A stretch of 64,000 bases of DNA from the NCBI RefSeq assembly GCF_021462265.1, contig NZ_JAJONF010000004.1, positions 310,001 through 374,000 of the forward strand. The letters run 5' to 3'. Each line of letters starts with the position of its first letter. Within the stretch, counting starts at the first letter, position 1. The notes under the pieces are model-generated. The model ran no database searches. It was not told the origin of the DNA and saw only the letters and a program-made list of their open reading frames with translations. Source of the stretch: Streptomyces shenzhenensis (GTDB taxonomy: Bacteria > Actinomycetota > Actinomycetes > Streptomycetales > Streptomycetaceae). Both the position numbers and the translations under genes were made by a program. Below are positions 46,301-54,612 of the stretch, in pieces.

Positions 46301-49300
46301 CGGTTCGACGACCCTGGGCGCCGCCCCGACCAAGGGCGATCCCACGACGACCAAGCGCCTCACGGCCCACGACGGCACGACGGCCACGTACCAGACGACC
46401 GCCGTGACGACGTACGACGCCTACGGCCGCCCGCTGGTGGTGAAGGACGCCGAGACGGCTTCGTCCTCCACCCAGTACACGTCCTCCACGGTCTACACGG
46501 ACACCTACGGCCTGGCGACCAAGTCGACGGTCACCAACATCGACGGCTGGACGACGACCACCGAGTACGCCCCCGCCTGGGGCCAGCCGACCGCCAAGAC
46601 CGACCAGAACGGCCTGCGCTCCGACCTCGCCTACGACGGCCTCGGCCGCCTGGTCTCGGTCTGGCTGCAGGACCGCCCCAAGGCGAAGAACTTCACCCCG
46701 TCCATCAAGTACGAGTACCTGATCCGGGGTGCCGCCGACCCGGCCGCCGTCCACACCCAGAAGATCGAGAACGACGGCACGTCGTACGGCAGCGAGTGGT
46801 CGCTGTACGACGGCTGGCTCCGGCCCCGCCAGGACCAGACCGAGGGCGAGGGCGGCCGCATGGTCGCCGACACGCTCTACGACGGTTCGGGCCGCGTGGC
46901 AAAGGTCAACGACACCTACTTCACCACCGGCGCCCCGTCCTCAGCCCTCTTCGACCCGGTCGACGCCGACCTGGACGCGACGACCGTCACGCAGTACGAC
47001 GGCGCCGGCCGCACCACGGCCTCGATCTTCAAGGTCAACGGCACCGAGGACTACCGCACCACGTACGCCTACGGCGGCGACCGCGTCACGACCACCCCAC
47101 CGCAGGGCGGCGTGAAGACGACGGTGGTGAAGGACGGCCGGGACAACACCACGACCCGGATCCAGTACCCGGTGGACGGCGACGCGGTCACCACGTCCTA
47201 CGGCTACGACGACGCCGGCCGGCTGACGAGCGTCACGGACGACAAGGGCAACGACTGGACCTACACCTACGACCAGCTGGGCCGCAAGAAGACGGCGGTC
47301 GACCCCGACACCGGTTCGTCCTCGTACACGTACGACGCACTGGACCGCCAGACGTCGGTCACGGTGAACGGCGACAAGACGTCCACGGTCTACGACGAGC
47401 TCGGCCGGGCGGTCTCCACCTGGCAGGGCGAGGCGACGACGGGCACCAAGCTCTCCGTCTCCAAGTACGACACGGTCTACAAGGGCGAGCTGTACGGCGT
47501 CTACACCTACAAGGACGGCGCGGTCTACTCGTCGGTCACCTACCCGACCCTGGACCCCGACAACGACTACGCCCCCGTCTCCACCAAGTACTACCTCTCC
47601 AAGACGGCCGAGCCGCAGCTGGGCGGGACGTACGAGTTCACGGCCCAGTACAACGACGACGGCACGCTGCAGAGCCAGGGCCTGCCGGCGACCGGTGACC
47701 TGTCCGCCGAGGCGGTCGGCTACGTCTACGACGGCCTCCAGCGCCCGACCGGCCTCAACTCTTCGCTCGGCGGCCTGAGTTACGTCTCGGACGCGTCCTA
47801 CTCCCCGACCTCGAACCTGGAACAGCTGGAGCTGTACACGGGTGAGTCCACGGCGAAGAAGACGTGGATCACCAACAACTACGAGGCCGGCACCGACCGT
47901 CTGACCAACTCGCGGGTGGACGTCCAGGGCGCGTCGAGCGTCGCCTACGACGCCGACTACACCTACGACAAGGCCGGTGACATCCTCTCCATCGCCGACA
48001 CGCCGACCGGCGGCACGAGCGACGTCCAGTGCTTCACGTACGACGGCATGGGCCGCCTCTCCTCCGCGTGGACGTCGTCGGTGGCGTCGAACGACGCGAA
48101 GGGCACAGGCCCGACGGACGCGTCCTGCGCGTCCGGGGCGTCGGCGTCCACGGTGGGCGGGGTATCCCCCTACTGGACCGACTACGGCTACGACACCATC
48201 GGCAACCGCACTAGCGAGGTGCGCCACGGCCTGAACGGCGCGGCGACGTCGAGCCGCACCTACAAGTACGGCGAGACGGGCTCCGGCCCCAACGGCTCGG
48301 TCTCCGGCGCCCACACGGTGTCGTCGGTGACGGAGAAGACGGACGCGACCAGCACCACGCCCGCGGTCACCTCCCAGAACTCCTACACCTACGACGCGTC
48401 GGGCAACACGAAGACCCGTGTCCTGGACGGCGACACCCAGTCGCTGGCCTGGGACAAGCAGGGCGAGCTGACGACGGTCACGAACGCCGACAACTCGGTG
48501 ACGACGTACAAGTACGACGCGTCGGGCTCCCGCATCCTCCGGGACACGCCGACGGAGAAGACGTTCTACCTCCCCGGCACGGAGCTGCACTACGACAAGT
48601 CGACGGCCAAGGTCACGGCGACCCGTTACTACAGCTTCGCCGGCACCACGGTCGCCATGCGCGAGGCGGACGGCGTCCACTTCCTCGCCTCGGACAACCA
48701 GGGCACGGCACAGCTGGCGGTCGACGCGAAGACGGGTTCGACGACCCGCCGCCGCATGGACACGTTCGGCAACCTCCGCGACGACTCCACGTCCTCGTCC
48801 ACGGGCTGGGTGAACGACAAGGGCTTCGTCGGCGGCACCGTCCAGGCCTCCACGGGCCTGACGACCCTCGGCGCCCGCGAGTACGACTCCGACACCGGCC
48901 GCTTCATCTCGGCCGACCCGGTGATCGACTACACGGACCCACAGCAGATCAACGGGTACGCGTACGCGAACAACAGCCCGGTCTCCAACAGCGACGCGTC
49001 GGGCATGCGCCTCGCCGACTGCGTCGGCGGCTGGAACGAGTGCGGTCCCGGCCCCTCCACCCACCGCGGCGCGGTCGACACCCGCGACAGCGGCGGCTCG
49101 GGCGGCACCGGCAGCGGGACGACCTACACCCCGGCGCAGGCGCAGGCGGACACCGCCCGGGCGAAGGAGGACTCGGCCAAACAGCGCGCGATCGCGATCG
49201 CCAAGGAACTCGGCAAGATCGCGATGGACGAACTCGGCATCACCGACGCCCTGGACTGCTTCACCACCGGCAACCTGGGCGCCTGCGGCAACACGGCCCT

Positions 49301-50327
49301 GAACGTGGTCGGTTCGTTCCTTGGCGGCGGCCCCCTGGCCAAGCTCGCCAAGAAGTACCTGTTCCGCTGGGACAAGGCCGCGGCCCTCGGCAAACGCATC
49401 TACGGCCTGGGCAAGGACCTGCTGAAGACCTTCAAGGACTGGCGCAAGAGCAGGAAGGAAGCGGACCGGTTCGCTGAGGCGGCCTCCTGCGCCGTGAAGA
49501 AGCCGAACAGCTTCACTCCTCACACCAAGGTGCTGATGGCCGACGGCACCACCAAGGCCATCAAGGACGTGAAGATCGGCGACGAGGTACTGGCCACCGA
49601 TCCGGAGACCGGCACGACCAAACCCGAGAAGGTCACCGCCGAGATCAAGGGCGTCGGCCTCAAGCACCTGGTCAAGGTGACGGTCGATGTTGACGGCAAG
49701 AAGGGGGCCAAGACCGCTTCGGTCACCGCGACCGACGCTCACCCCTTCTGGGTGCCGGAACTCGGCGAGTGGATCGACGCCACCGACCTGCACTCCGGCG
49801 AGTGGCTGACCACCGCCTCGGGAACCCGCGTCCAGATCACCGCGGTGAAGCGCTGGACGGCCCTGACGGCAACGGTCCACAACCTCACCGTCAGAGGACT
49901 GCACACCTACTACGTGATGGCGGGATCCGCTCAGATCCTGGTGCACAACTGCAGTGGACTGATGCCCGGTCACGCAGCGGAATGCACCTGCAACGGCGAC
50001 TGGAACGCCGATATCACGTACAAGGAGACCCCCAAAGAAGCGGAGGCCGCGCCCAGCGGGTCGGCCGGAGAGGGGAACAATAGTACGATCCATGCGACCG
50101 TGCGTGAAGGGCAGCGGGGAATCAATGCGGACGAAGTGATATCGAACGCGGAAAGAATGATGTACGACGAGAACGGCAACCAGATATACGTCTGGAGCCA
50201 AGGCGGAGGCCGCAGCCATGTGACGATCCGCAACCCGGGCAACGGCAACATTATTACGAACCAAGTGTCGGAGGACGGCTGGATTGAGCGGCAGATCGAA
50301 AAGGGACGATGGTCTGGACTGGGCTGA
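43398..50327 (+). CDS. Secreted RHS-repeat protein with Hint autoprotease and C-terminal toxin domain
   Basis: The 2309-residue protein has ATG 43398 preceded by AGGAGA. A signal peptide (AAVVLGLALSIGLLPQYAPA) is followed by a SpvB/TcaC-like start (GGMQPTVGLSYNSQSIDG) and a long shell of YD/RHS repeats (YDGLGRLVSV, YDDAGRLTSVTDDKGNDW, YDQLGRKKT, YDASGSRILR). The RHS core signature, LGAREYDSDTGRFISADPV, is near residue 1824. A helical pre-toxin segment leads to a Hint domain at about 2038-2184 (SFTPHTKVLMADGTTKAIKD, DAHPFWVPE, ending ILVHN|C). Self-cleavage after Asn2184 would free the 125-residue tail. That tail (THATVREGQRGI-like IHATVREGQRGINADEVISN) resembles DUF4258/BECR-type RNase toxins, which is inference. 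Confidence 0.9.
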   Translation: MSSPAWFRSVRPAWRSGRRRAAVVLGLALSIGLLPQYAPAATASDTGVTRPKTQTDLDKPVRGKKATAKTLKKTDQAAKAAVRKTSKAHWPKAGSAEVDLGGKAVKAAGLPLTARAAGGAKGADSVRVQVLGRKATEAAGVDGVLFTVARTDGATTAGPAQVTLDYADFGGAFGGAYGSRLRLATYPACVLTTPEKRSCSTPTYLKTANDQAEQTLTATVQAAADTSGPSAQLLEADSATSSVTVVAATASSGGDGGDYKATSLAQSSQWGVDTSSGAFTWSYPMSVPPVPGGMQPTVGLSYNSQSIDGQTATTNNQGSWIGQGFSYDPGYIERSYNACADDGHDDTNGDECWAFDNATLSLTGGSSGRLVKADKTGEWRISSDDNSKVEHLTGAVNGDDNGEYWKITTGDGTQYYFGLNHLTGYASGNEETNSTWTVPVYGDDSGEPCYNATFADAYCTQAWRWNLDYVVDPHGNAMSYFYGTETNYYTQGLKTTENGKAYIRGGYLKRIDYGQRDGTVYSTKPAAQVVFTTAERCVGSLTDCSAGALTDSTAADWPDVPWDQNCKADSKCPGQNSPTFWTRKKLTKVTTQIRTGDSAYTPVDVWSLTQDFTDNGDGSKSLWLSKIDHTGKVGTDASVPSVQLYGTQLPNRVDETGNNIQPFYRFRLSGVQNESGGVLSVNYADNQCTTSNVPAEDSSTKRCFPVKWNPPGATDPITDWFHKYVVASVVQTDLTGGNADQVTSYTYLGDAGWRKTPADGITKTEDRTWSDWRGYGRVRVVTSDGTNSAANTRTEHVFFRGLDGDVDKNGTTRSATVTDSNGVSYDDSDWKAGQELETLTYNGDDITEKSVTVPWTAVTATETRDWATYKARYVATGSTDTYTALAVGGWRHTKSTTTYDDATGREKTVDDDGEVGVADNQCTRTEYADSASAHIYTMVSRVEKVGVDCASTPDRSKDVISDDLTYYDGSTTLGAAPTKGDPTTTKRLTAHDGTTATYQTTAVTTYDAYGRPLVVKDAETASSSTQYTSSTVYTDTYGLATKSTVTNIDGWTTTTEYAPAWGQPTAKTDQNGLRSDLAYDGLGRLVSVWLQDRPKAKNFTPSIKYEYLIRGAADPAAVHTQKIENDGTSYGSEWSLYDGWLRPRQDQTEGEGGRMVADTLYDGSGRVAKVNDTYFTTGAPSSALFDPVDADLDATTVTQYDGAGRTTASIFKVNGTEDYRTTYAYGGDRVTTTPPQGGVKTTVVKDGRDNTTTRIQYPVDGDAVTTSYGYDDAGRLTSVTDDKGNDWTYTYDQLGRKKTAVDPDTGSSSYTYDALDRQTSVTVNGDKTSTVYDELGRAVSTWQGEATTGTKLSVSKYDTVYKGELYGVYTYKDGAVYSSVTYPTLDPDNDYAPVSTKYYLSKTAEPQLGGTYEFTAQYNDDGTLQSQGLPATGDLSAEAVGYVYDGLQRPTGLNSSLGGLSYVSDASYSPTSNLEQLELYTGESTAKKTWITNNYEAGTDRLTNSRVDVQGASSVAYDADYTYDKAGDILSIADTPTGGTSDVQCFTYDGMGRLSSAWTSSVASNDAKGTGPTDASCASGASASTVGGVSPYWTDYGYDTIGNRTSEVRHGLNGAATSSRTYKYGETGSGPNGSVSGAHTVSSVTEKTDATSTTPAVTSQNSYTYDASGNTKTRVLDGDTQSLAWDKQGELTTVTNADNSVTTYKYDASGSRILRDTPTEKTFYLPGTELHYDKSTAKVTATRYYSFAGTTVAMREADGVHFLASDNQGTAQLAVDAKTGSTTRRRMDTFGNLRDDSTSSSTGWVNDKGFVGGTVQASTGLTTLGAREYDSDTGRFISADPVIDYTDPQQINGYAYANNSPVSNSDASGMRLADCVGGWNECGPGPSTHRGAVDTRDSGGSGGTGSGTTYTPAQAQADTARAKEDSAKQRAIAIAKELGKIAMDELGITDALDCFTTGNLGACGNTALNVVGSFLGGGPLAKLAKKYLFRWDKAAALGKRIYGLGKDLLKTFKDWRKSRKEADRFAEAASCAVKKPNSFTPHTKVLMADGTTKAIKDVKIGDEVLATDPETGTTKPEKVTAEIKGVGLKHLVKVTVDVDGKKGAKTASVTATDAHPFWVPELGEWIDATDLHSGEWLTTASGTRVQITAVKRWTALTATVHNLTVRGLHTYYVMAGSAQILVHNCSGLMPGHAAECTCNGDWNADITYKETPKEAEAAPSGSAGEGNNSTIHATVREGQRGINADEVISNAERMMYDENGNQIYVWSQGGGRSHVTIRNPGNGNIITNQVSEDGWIERQIEKGRWSGLG

Positions 50328-50345
50328 CGGGGAGGGAACGCCGTC

Positions 50346-50534
50346 ATGAGCGTGACCGTGTATTCCTGTGCTCTGTGCTTCGATGATGTCGGAGAAACGG
50401 ACCCCGAGTTGCTTCGGCTGACCGTCTCCAGGCGCCTCTCGGAGGCTCAGCAGGAGCTGTTCGTCCACAGAACCTGTCTGGTGGCCCGGCTGGATCCACG
50501 GGTTCCGCTGGGCCAGGTCTTCGACGTCGACTAG
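50346..50534 (+). CDS. Candidate immunity protein for the RHS toxin (62 aa)
   Basis: ATG 50346 lies 18 bases after the RHS stop, with GGGGAGG nine bases upstream. The 62-residue product has no signal peptide and so is cytoplasmic, as expected for an immunity protein. It has paired cysteines (SCALCF) and a distal HRTC, a CxxC...HxxC layout that could bind zinc. The rest is acidic and helical (DPELLRLTVSRRLSEAQQEL). I do not recognise the family. Assignment rests on position, coupling and size only. A strong terminator follows, so it closes the transcription unit. Confidence 0.6.
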   Translation: MSVTVYSCALCFDDVGETDPELLRLTVSRRLSEAQQELFVHRTCLVARLDPRVPLGQVFDVD

Positions 50535-50554
50535 GCGAGCCGAGCCAATGATCC

Positions 50555-50590
50555 AGGACGCCCGGCCGGAGTCTTCCGGCCGGGCGTCCT
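50555..50590 (+). terminator. Terminator of the toxin-immunity unit
   Basis: AGGACGCCCGGCCGGA (50555-50570) and TCCGGCCGGGCGTCCT (50575-50590) form a perfect 16-bp stem with a four-base loop, 20 bases after the 62-aa ORF. Confidence 0.88.
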
Positions 50591-50732
50591 CGCGCGTAAG
50601 CCTCGTGGGCAGGCGGTGTGCGGCGGCCTACCTGCTGACACCCATCCGAACGTAGCCGTGACGATCCCGCGATGTCGTTTGTGCGGCGCCGACTGGGCCA
50701 CAGTCGCACAGTCGCACAGGCGGTCTGGCGGC

Positions 50733-51128
50733 TCAGTGGTCGCCCGTGTGCGGGCGCACGGGACGTGGGAGTGGCTGACGCCAGTCGCCCAGCCTGGTGA
50801 GGAGAAACCGGCGGGCGAGAGAACGTATGTCGTCCCACGCTGAATCGGTGGCCAGTGCGTTGTCCCAGAGGCCGACGAGGCAGGTGGCATCGATGTCGCT
50901 GAGGCGACGGCCGATGGCCCGAAGCTCGTACAGGTCCTCGGGCTCGAAGGCTCCGCGCTCCGCGAGTCCTTCAGAGACGCGGCAGAGGAGCTCCACCTCT
51001 TCAACGATGTCCTTGGTCTCCAGCTCGCGCTCGTCCAGCCAGGCAAGTTGATCCTGGGTGTTGGCTGCTAGGAGGGCCATGAAGTGCAGCGTCCAGGTTT
51101 GCAGGTGTGCGTCGCCGAGATGGTTCAC
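50733..51128 (-). CDS. Small acidic protein of unknown function
   Basis: The 131-residue protein starts at GTG 51128; ATG 51080 would give 115 residues. No convincing ribosome-binding site is seen for either. The sequence is coherent and mostly helical (HLQTWTLHFMALLAANTQDQ, WLDERELETKDIVEEVELLC, DLYELRAIGRRLSDIDATCL). It has no signal peptide or membrane helix and does not match a family known to me. Its position beside the toxin locus is compatible with an orphan immunity protein or antitoxin, but nothing in the sequence proves it. Confidence 0.5.
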   Translation of the reverse strand: MNHLGDAHLQTWTLHFMALLAANTQDQLAWLDERELETKDIVEEVELLCRVSEGLAERGAFEPEDLYELRAIGRRLSDIDATCLVGLWDNALATDSAWDDIRSLARRFLLTRLGDWRQPLPRPVRPHTGDH

Positions 51129-51409
51129 GCATGGAGGATCGCACCTAGCTCCCGCAACCGTGCTCGATGGTACGGAGGGCGGCACCGGCCGGCGTGGCGG
51201 CTGCGGAGGTCGACACGCGATTGCTGATGCCGCAATCGAACAGAGCCAGACCGTAGTGCCTTCCGAAGTCGTGGACATCCGCGGTCCGGTCTCATGAACA
51301 AAGCCAGTGGGACCATCTCCACGTTCTTCCGGCCCGTGTACGGTCTCTCCTACTTCCGTCGGAGCGCCATGGCGTACCAGTAGCGGTCCGGGAGAGCAAC
51401 GGGAAAGAG

Positions 51410-51700
51410 GTGTGCAGTGCTGTCCTCGACAGGTTCAGGAAACTGGCCGGGGACCTCGGCCGGTCTTCCTCGCTGACTTCCGATCACGCCATTGAGAAAT
51501 GGACGGAGTTCGTCGACGACTGTGCCGAGGGCGACGGATGAACTCTTTTCGAGTACCGGGACGAGATCACGATCCGGTTCTTCCTTCAGAGGGTTGTCGA
51601 TGATCCGGCCACAAAGGAGGTTCTTGAGGTCACCTGGTTCTCGGCCGAAATACGGCGCGCGGACGGCAAGTTCGCCGAGTTGCTGGACCAGGGGTTCGAA
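51410..51700 (+). pseudogene. Gene remnant with in-frame TGA
   Basis: One plus-strand frame reads as a normal protein before and after a TGA at 51539-51541. Before it come LDRFRKLAGDLGRSSSLTSD and HAIEKWTEFVDDCAEGDG. After it come TLFEYRDEITIRFFLQRVVD, DPATKEVLEVTWFSAEIRRA and DGKFAELLDQGFE. The DNA is less GC-rich than the flanks. No credible start is found. The family is not recognised; size and acidic, mixed alpha/beta character are like toxin-immunity proteins. A short separate frame at 51294-51383 (RPVYGLSYFRRSAMAY) might be its displaced N-terminus. The rest of 51129-51891 shows nothing further. Confidence 0.45.
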
Positions 51701-51891
51701 GGTACCGGGCGGCGGCGGTCGGCGGGAGCGGAAGATCCCACGCGTCGCGGGTCCGGTGATGGCCGAGGACGTCAGGGAGGGGCTCCACCGCCGGAGGCAG
51801 CCCCGCCCGTCAGAATGGTGGCGGGCCCCCGCCAAGGCCGGCTGACCGCGCCGCTTCGACAAGGGCATGGTGCGCAGGGTACTGATGTGAC

Positions 51892-52851
51892 ATGAGCGAA
51901 GACGGCGAACGGCCGGTCGAGGGACGTCTGATCGGTGGGCGCTATCGACTGGCCGAGCGCATCGGCTCCGGGCCGGCCGGCACGGTGTGGCGCGCTCGCG
52001 ACGAGCACGACGAGCGGGACGGACGGGACCCGGCGGAGAACCGGGCGCCGTCGGACCGCGGGGACGCTCGCATCGCGCGGTACGTCGCCCTCAAGGAACT
52101 GCGCCTGACCGGTGAGCCGGCGGACGAGGAACGACAGCGTGCCGCGCACCGGCTGCTGCACGAGGCCCGGGCCGCCGCCCGCGTCGACCACCCGGCCGCC
52201 GTCGCCATCCACGACGTCCTCCTCGACGGCGAACTCCCCTGGATCGTCATGGAGTTGGTGACGGGGGAGTCCCTGCACGCCGCGCTCGCCGCGCGCGGGC
52301 CGCTGCCGCCCGCCGAGGCCGCCCGGGTCGGGCTCGCTGTCCTCGGCGCGCTGCACGCCGCCCACAGCGTCGGCATCGTCCACCGTGACCTCAAGCCCTC
52401 CAACGTCCTGCTCGAAGCCGGCGGCGAGCGCGTCGTCGTCACCGACTTCGGCATCGGCGCGGCCCAGCCGGAGCCGTGCGGCGGTGACTTCGTGGCCCCG
52501 GAGTGCGGGGAGGGGCGCGGCGCCGGGCCCGCCTCCGACCTGTGGTCCCTGGGCGCCCTGCTCCGTACGGCCATGGCGAGCGCGGAGGGCCCCCTCGCGC
52601 CGTTGCTCGCACAGCTGTGCGCCACCGAACCGGAGGCCCGGCCGGCCGCCGCCGACGTCGCCGAGGCACTCGCCGAGGCCGCCGGCGCGAGCCTTCCGGA
52701 ATGGGTGACCGCACCCCCGGCCCCCACCCCGCCCGCCCCCACCCCTGCTCCCGCCTCGGTTCCACCCTCCGGGACGGCCCCCGAACCCCGCCGTCTCACC
52801 CCGCTCGCCGCCCTCGGCCTGCTCCTCGCCAAAAAACCGGAACGCGACTGA
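51892..52851 (+). CDS. Short soluble Ser/Thr protein kinase (kinase 5 of cluster)
   Basis: The 319-residue protein starts at ATG 51892. Catalytic residues are kept: GSGPAGTVW, Lys68 in VALKEL, HRDLKPSN with Asp166 and VTDFGIGAAQ. The loop after DFG is about 10 residues shorter than in its neighbours, leading quickly to FVAPECGEG, and the glycine loop has Pro-Ala in place of Gly-Met. A charged insertion (DEHDERDGRDPAENRAPSDR) lies before the lysine. The protein ends in a Pro-rich tail with no membrane helix or sensor domain. It is separated from the other four kinase-type genes by the accessory block. Confidence 0.88.
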   Translation: MSEDGERPVEGRLIGGRYRLAERIGSGPAGTVWRARDEHDERDGRDPAENRAPSDRGDARIARYVALKELRLTGEPADEERQRAAHRLLHEARAAARVDHPAAVAIHDVLLDGELPWIVMELVTGESLHAALAARGPLPPAEAARVGLAVLGALHAAHSVGIVHRDLKPSNVLLEAGGERVVVTDFGIGAAQPEPCGGDFVAPECGEGRGAGPASDLWSLGALLRTAMASAEGPLAPLLAQLCATEPEARPAAADVAEALAEAAGASLPEWVTAPPAPTPPAPTPAPASVPPSGTAPEPRRLTPLAALGLLLAKKPERD

Positions 52852-52986
52852 CCAGCGCTGATCGTCCCCGTCAAGCCCCTGATCAGCGCATTCCCTGCCA
52901 GTGATCACTGGCGGTATGTGTGCGGTCGGTGAATCCGAGTTACCGACGGGTACCCAAAGGCTGCGCTCCCGAATACCCTGCGCCTC

Positions 52987-54612
52987 ATGACGGACTCGCA
53001 GGCCCCCGCCCACGCATCGGCCACCACCGGCACCAACCCGCTCGCTCCTGCCCCCGCGGGGGCCCGAACCGCCGCCGACGTGGTCACGCCCGAGCTGGTC
53101 GCCCAGCTCACCAAGGGTGTCGTCGGCTCCGGACGCACGGCCAACCACACGCCCTTCACCGGCGAGAAGCTGGCCGACCTGCCCGAGTCCACCCCCGAGG
53201 ACGTGGCCAAGGCCTTCGACGCGGCCCGCGCCGCGCAGGCCGTGTGGGCGAAGGTGCCGGTACGGCAGCGCGCCGCCGTCCTGCTCCGCTTCCACGATCT
53301 GATCCTGGCCCGCCAGGCCGAGGTCCTCGACCTCATCCAGCTGGAGACAGGCAAGGCCCGCCTGCATGCCCACGAAGAGGTGCAGGCCGTCGCGGTCGCC
53401 TCCCGGCACTACGGCCGCAAGGCCCCCGCCTATCTGCGCCCCAAGCGGCACGCGGGCGCCATGCCCACTCTCACCCGGGTGACCGAACTGCGCCACCCGC
53501 GGGGTGTGGTGGGCCAGATCGCCCCCTGGAACTACCCCCTCGAACTCTCCGTCGGTGACGCGCTCCCCGCCTTCGCCGCGGGCAACGCGGTCGTCATGAA
53601 GCCGGACACCGAGACCTGTCTGACCGCGCTGTGGGCCCGCGACCTCCTCATCGAGGCGGGGCTGCCCGCCGACGTCTTCCAGGTCGTCCTCGGTGAGGGC
53701 CCGGTCGTCGGTCCCGAGGTCGTCCGGCACGCCGACTACGTCTCCTTCACCGGCTCCACCCGCACCGGGCGCGAGGTGGCGCAGGGTGCGGCGGCCCGCC
53801 TGGTCGGCGTGTCCCTCGAACTCGGCGGCAAGAACGCCATGCTGGTCCTCGACGACGCCGACATCGAGAAGGCCGCCGCGGGCGCGGTCCGCGCCTGCTT
53901 CTCCTCGGCCGGCCAGCTCTGCATCTCCATCGAGCGGCTGTACGTCCACGAGTCGATCGCCGACGCCTTCGTCGAGCGCTTCGCCGCCCGCACCAAGGCC
54001 ATGCGCCTCGGCACGTCCCTCGCCTACGGCGCCGACATGGGGTCCCTGGTCGGGGAACGGCAGCTGGAGACCGTCAAGCGGCATGTCGAGGAGGCCGTCG
54101 AGAAGGGTGCGACCGTCGTCGCCGGCGGCACCGCCCGCCCGGACATCGGCCCCTACTTCTACGAGCCCACCATCCTCGACGGCGTCGAGGACGCGATGGC
54201 CGTCTGCACGGAGGAGACCTTCGGCCCGGTCGTCTCCCTCTACCGTTTCAAGACGGAGGAGGAGGCCATCGCACACGCCAACGGCACCCCGTACGGCCTC
54301 AACTCCTCCGTCTGGACGAAGAACGGCAGCCGGGGCCGCGAGGTCGCCGCCCGCCTGCGCGCCGGCACGGTCAACGTCAACGAGGGCTACGCCGCCGCCT
54401 ACGGCAGCGTGCAGTCCCCGATGGGCGGCATGAAGGACTCGGGCCTGGGCCGCCGGCACGGCTCGGAGGGCATCCTCAAGTACACGGAGGCGCAGACGGT
54501 CGCCCAGCAGCGGCTCCTTCCCATGGCGCCCTCGCTGGGCATGGACGACGAGAAGTACGCCCAGTTCATGAGCACCAGTCTCCGGGTGATGAAGGCACTG
54601 AGGCTGCGATAA
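52987..54612 (+). CDS. gabD2: Succinate-semialdehyde dehydrogenase (NADP+), GabD2-type
   Basis: The 541-residue aldehyde dehydrogenase superfamily member has the substrate/cofactor block APWNYPLELSVGDALPAFAA with MKPDTET, the general base Glu in SLELGGKNAMLVLDDAD, and catalytic Cys312 in SSAGQLCISIERL. The C-terminal NEGYAAAYGSVQSPMGGMKD is typical of actinobacterial succinate-semialdehyde dehydrogenases that end the GABA shunt. Related aldehydes are possible substrates. ATG 52987 has no ribosome-binding site; TACCCT at 52974-52979 could be a -10 giving a leaderless transcript. Confidence 0.88.
   Translation: MTDSQAPAHASATTGTNPLAPAPAGARTAADVVTPELVAQLTKGVVGSGRTANHTPFTGEKLADLPESTPEDVAKAFDAARAAQAVWAKVPVRQRAAVLLRFHDLILARQAEVLDLIQLETGKARLHAHEEVQAVAVASRHYGRKAPAYLRPKRHAGAMPTLTRVTELRHPRGVVGQIAPWNYPLELSVGDALPAFAAGNAVVMKPDTETCLTALWARDLLIEAGLPADVFQVVLGEGPVVGPEVVRHADYVSFTGSTRTGREVAQGAAARLVGVSLELGGKNAMLVLDDADIEKAAAGAVRACFSSAGQLCISIERLYVHESIADAFVERFAARTKAMRLGTSLAYGADMGSLVGERQLETVKRHVEEAVEKGATVVAGGTARPDIGPYFYEPTILDGVEDAMAVCTEETFGPVVSLYRFKTEEEAIAHANGTPYGLNSSVWTKNGSRGREVAARLRAGTVNVNEGYAAAYGSVQSPMGGMKDSGLGRRHGSEGILKYTEAQTVAQQRLLPMAPSLGMDDEKYAQFMSTSLRVMKALRLR

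Noticed and set aside
50616..50843. 75-aa plus-strand ORF with CRLCG motif
   Set aside because: It overlaps the 3' end of the minus-strand 131-aa gene, has no RBS, and shows no further domain; the minus strand gives the better protein.
51350..51868. 172-aa minus-strand ORF next to kinase 5
   Set aside because: The opposite strand in this interval reads as a better protein apart from one TGA. The minus frame has no RBS and a mixed Pro/Arg-rich N-terminus.
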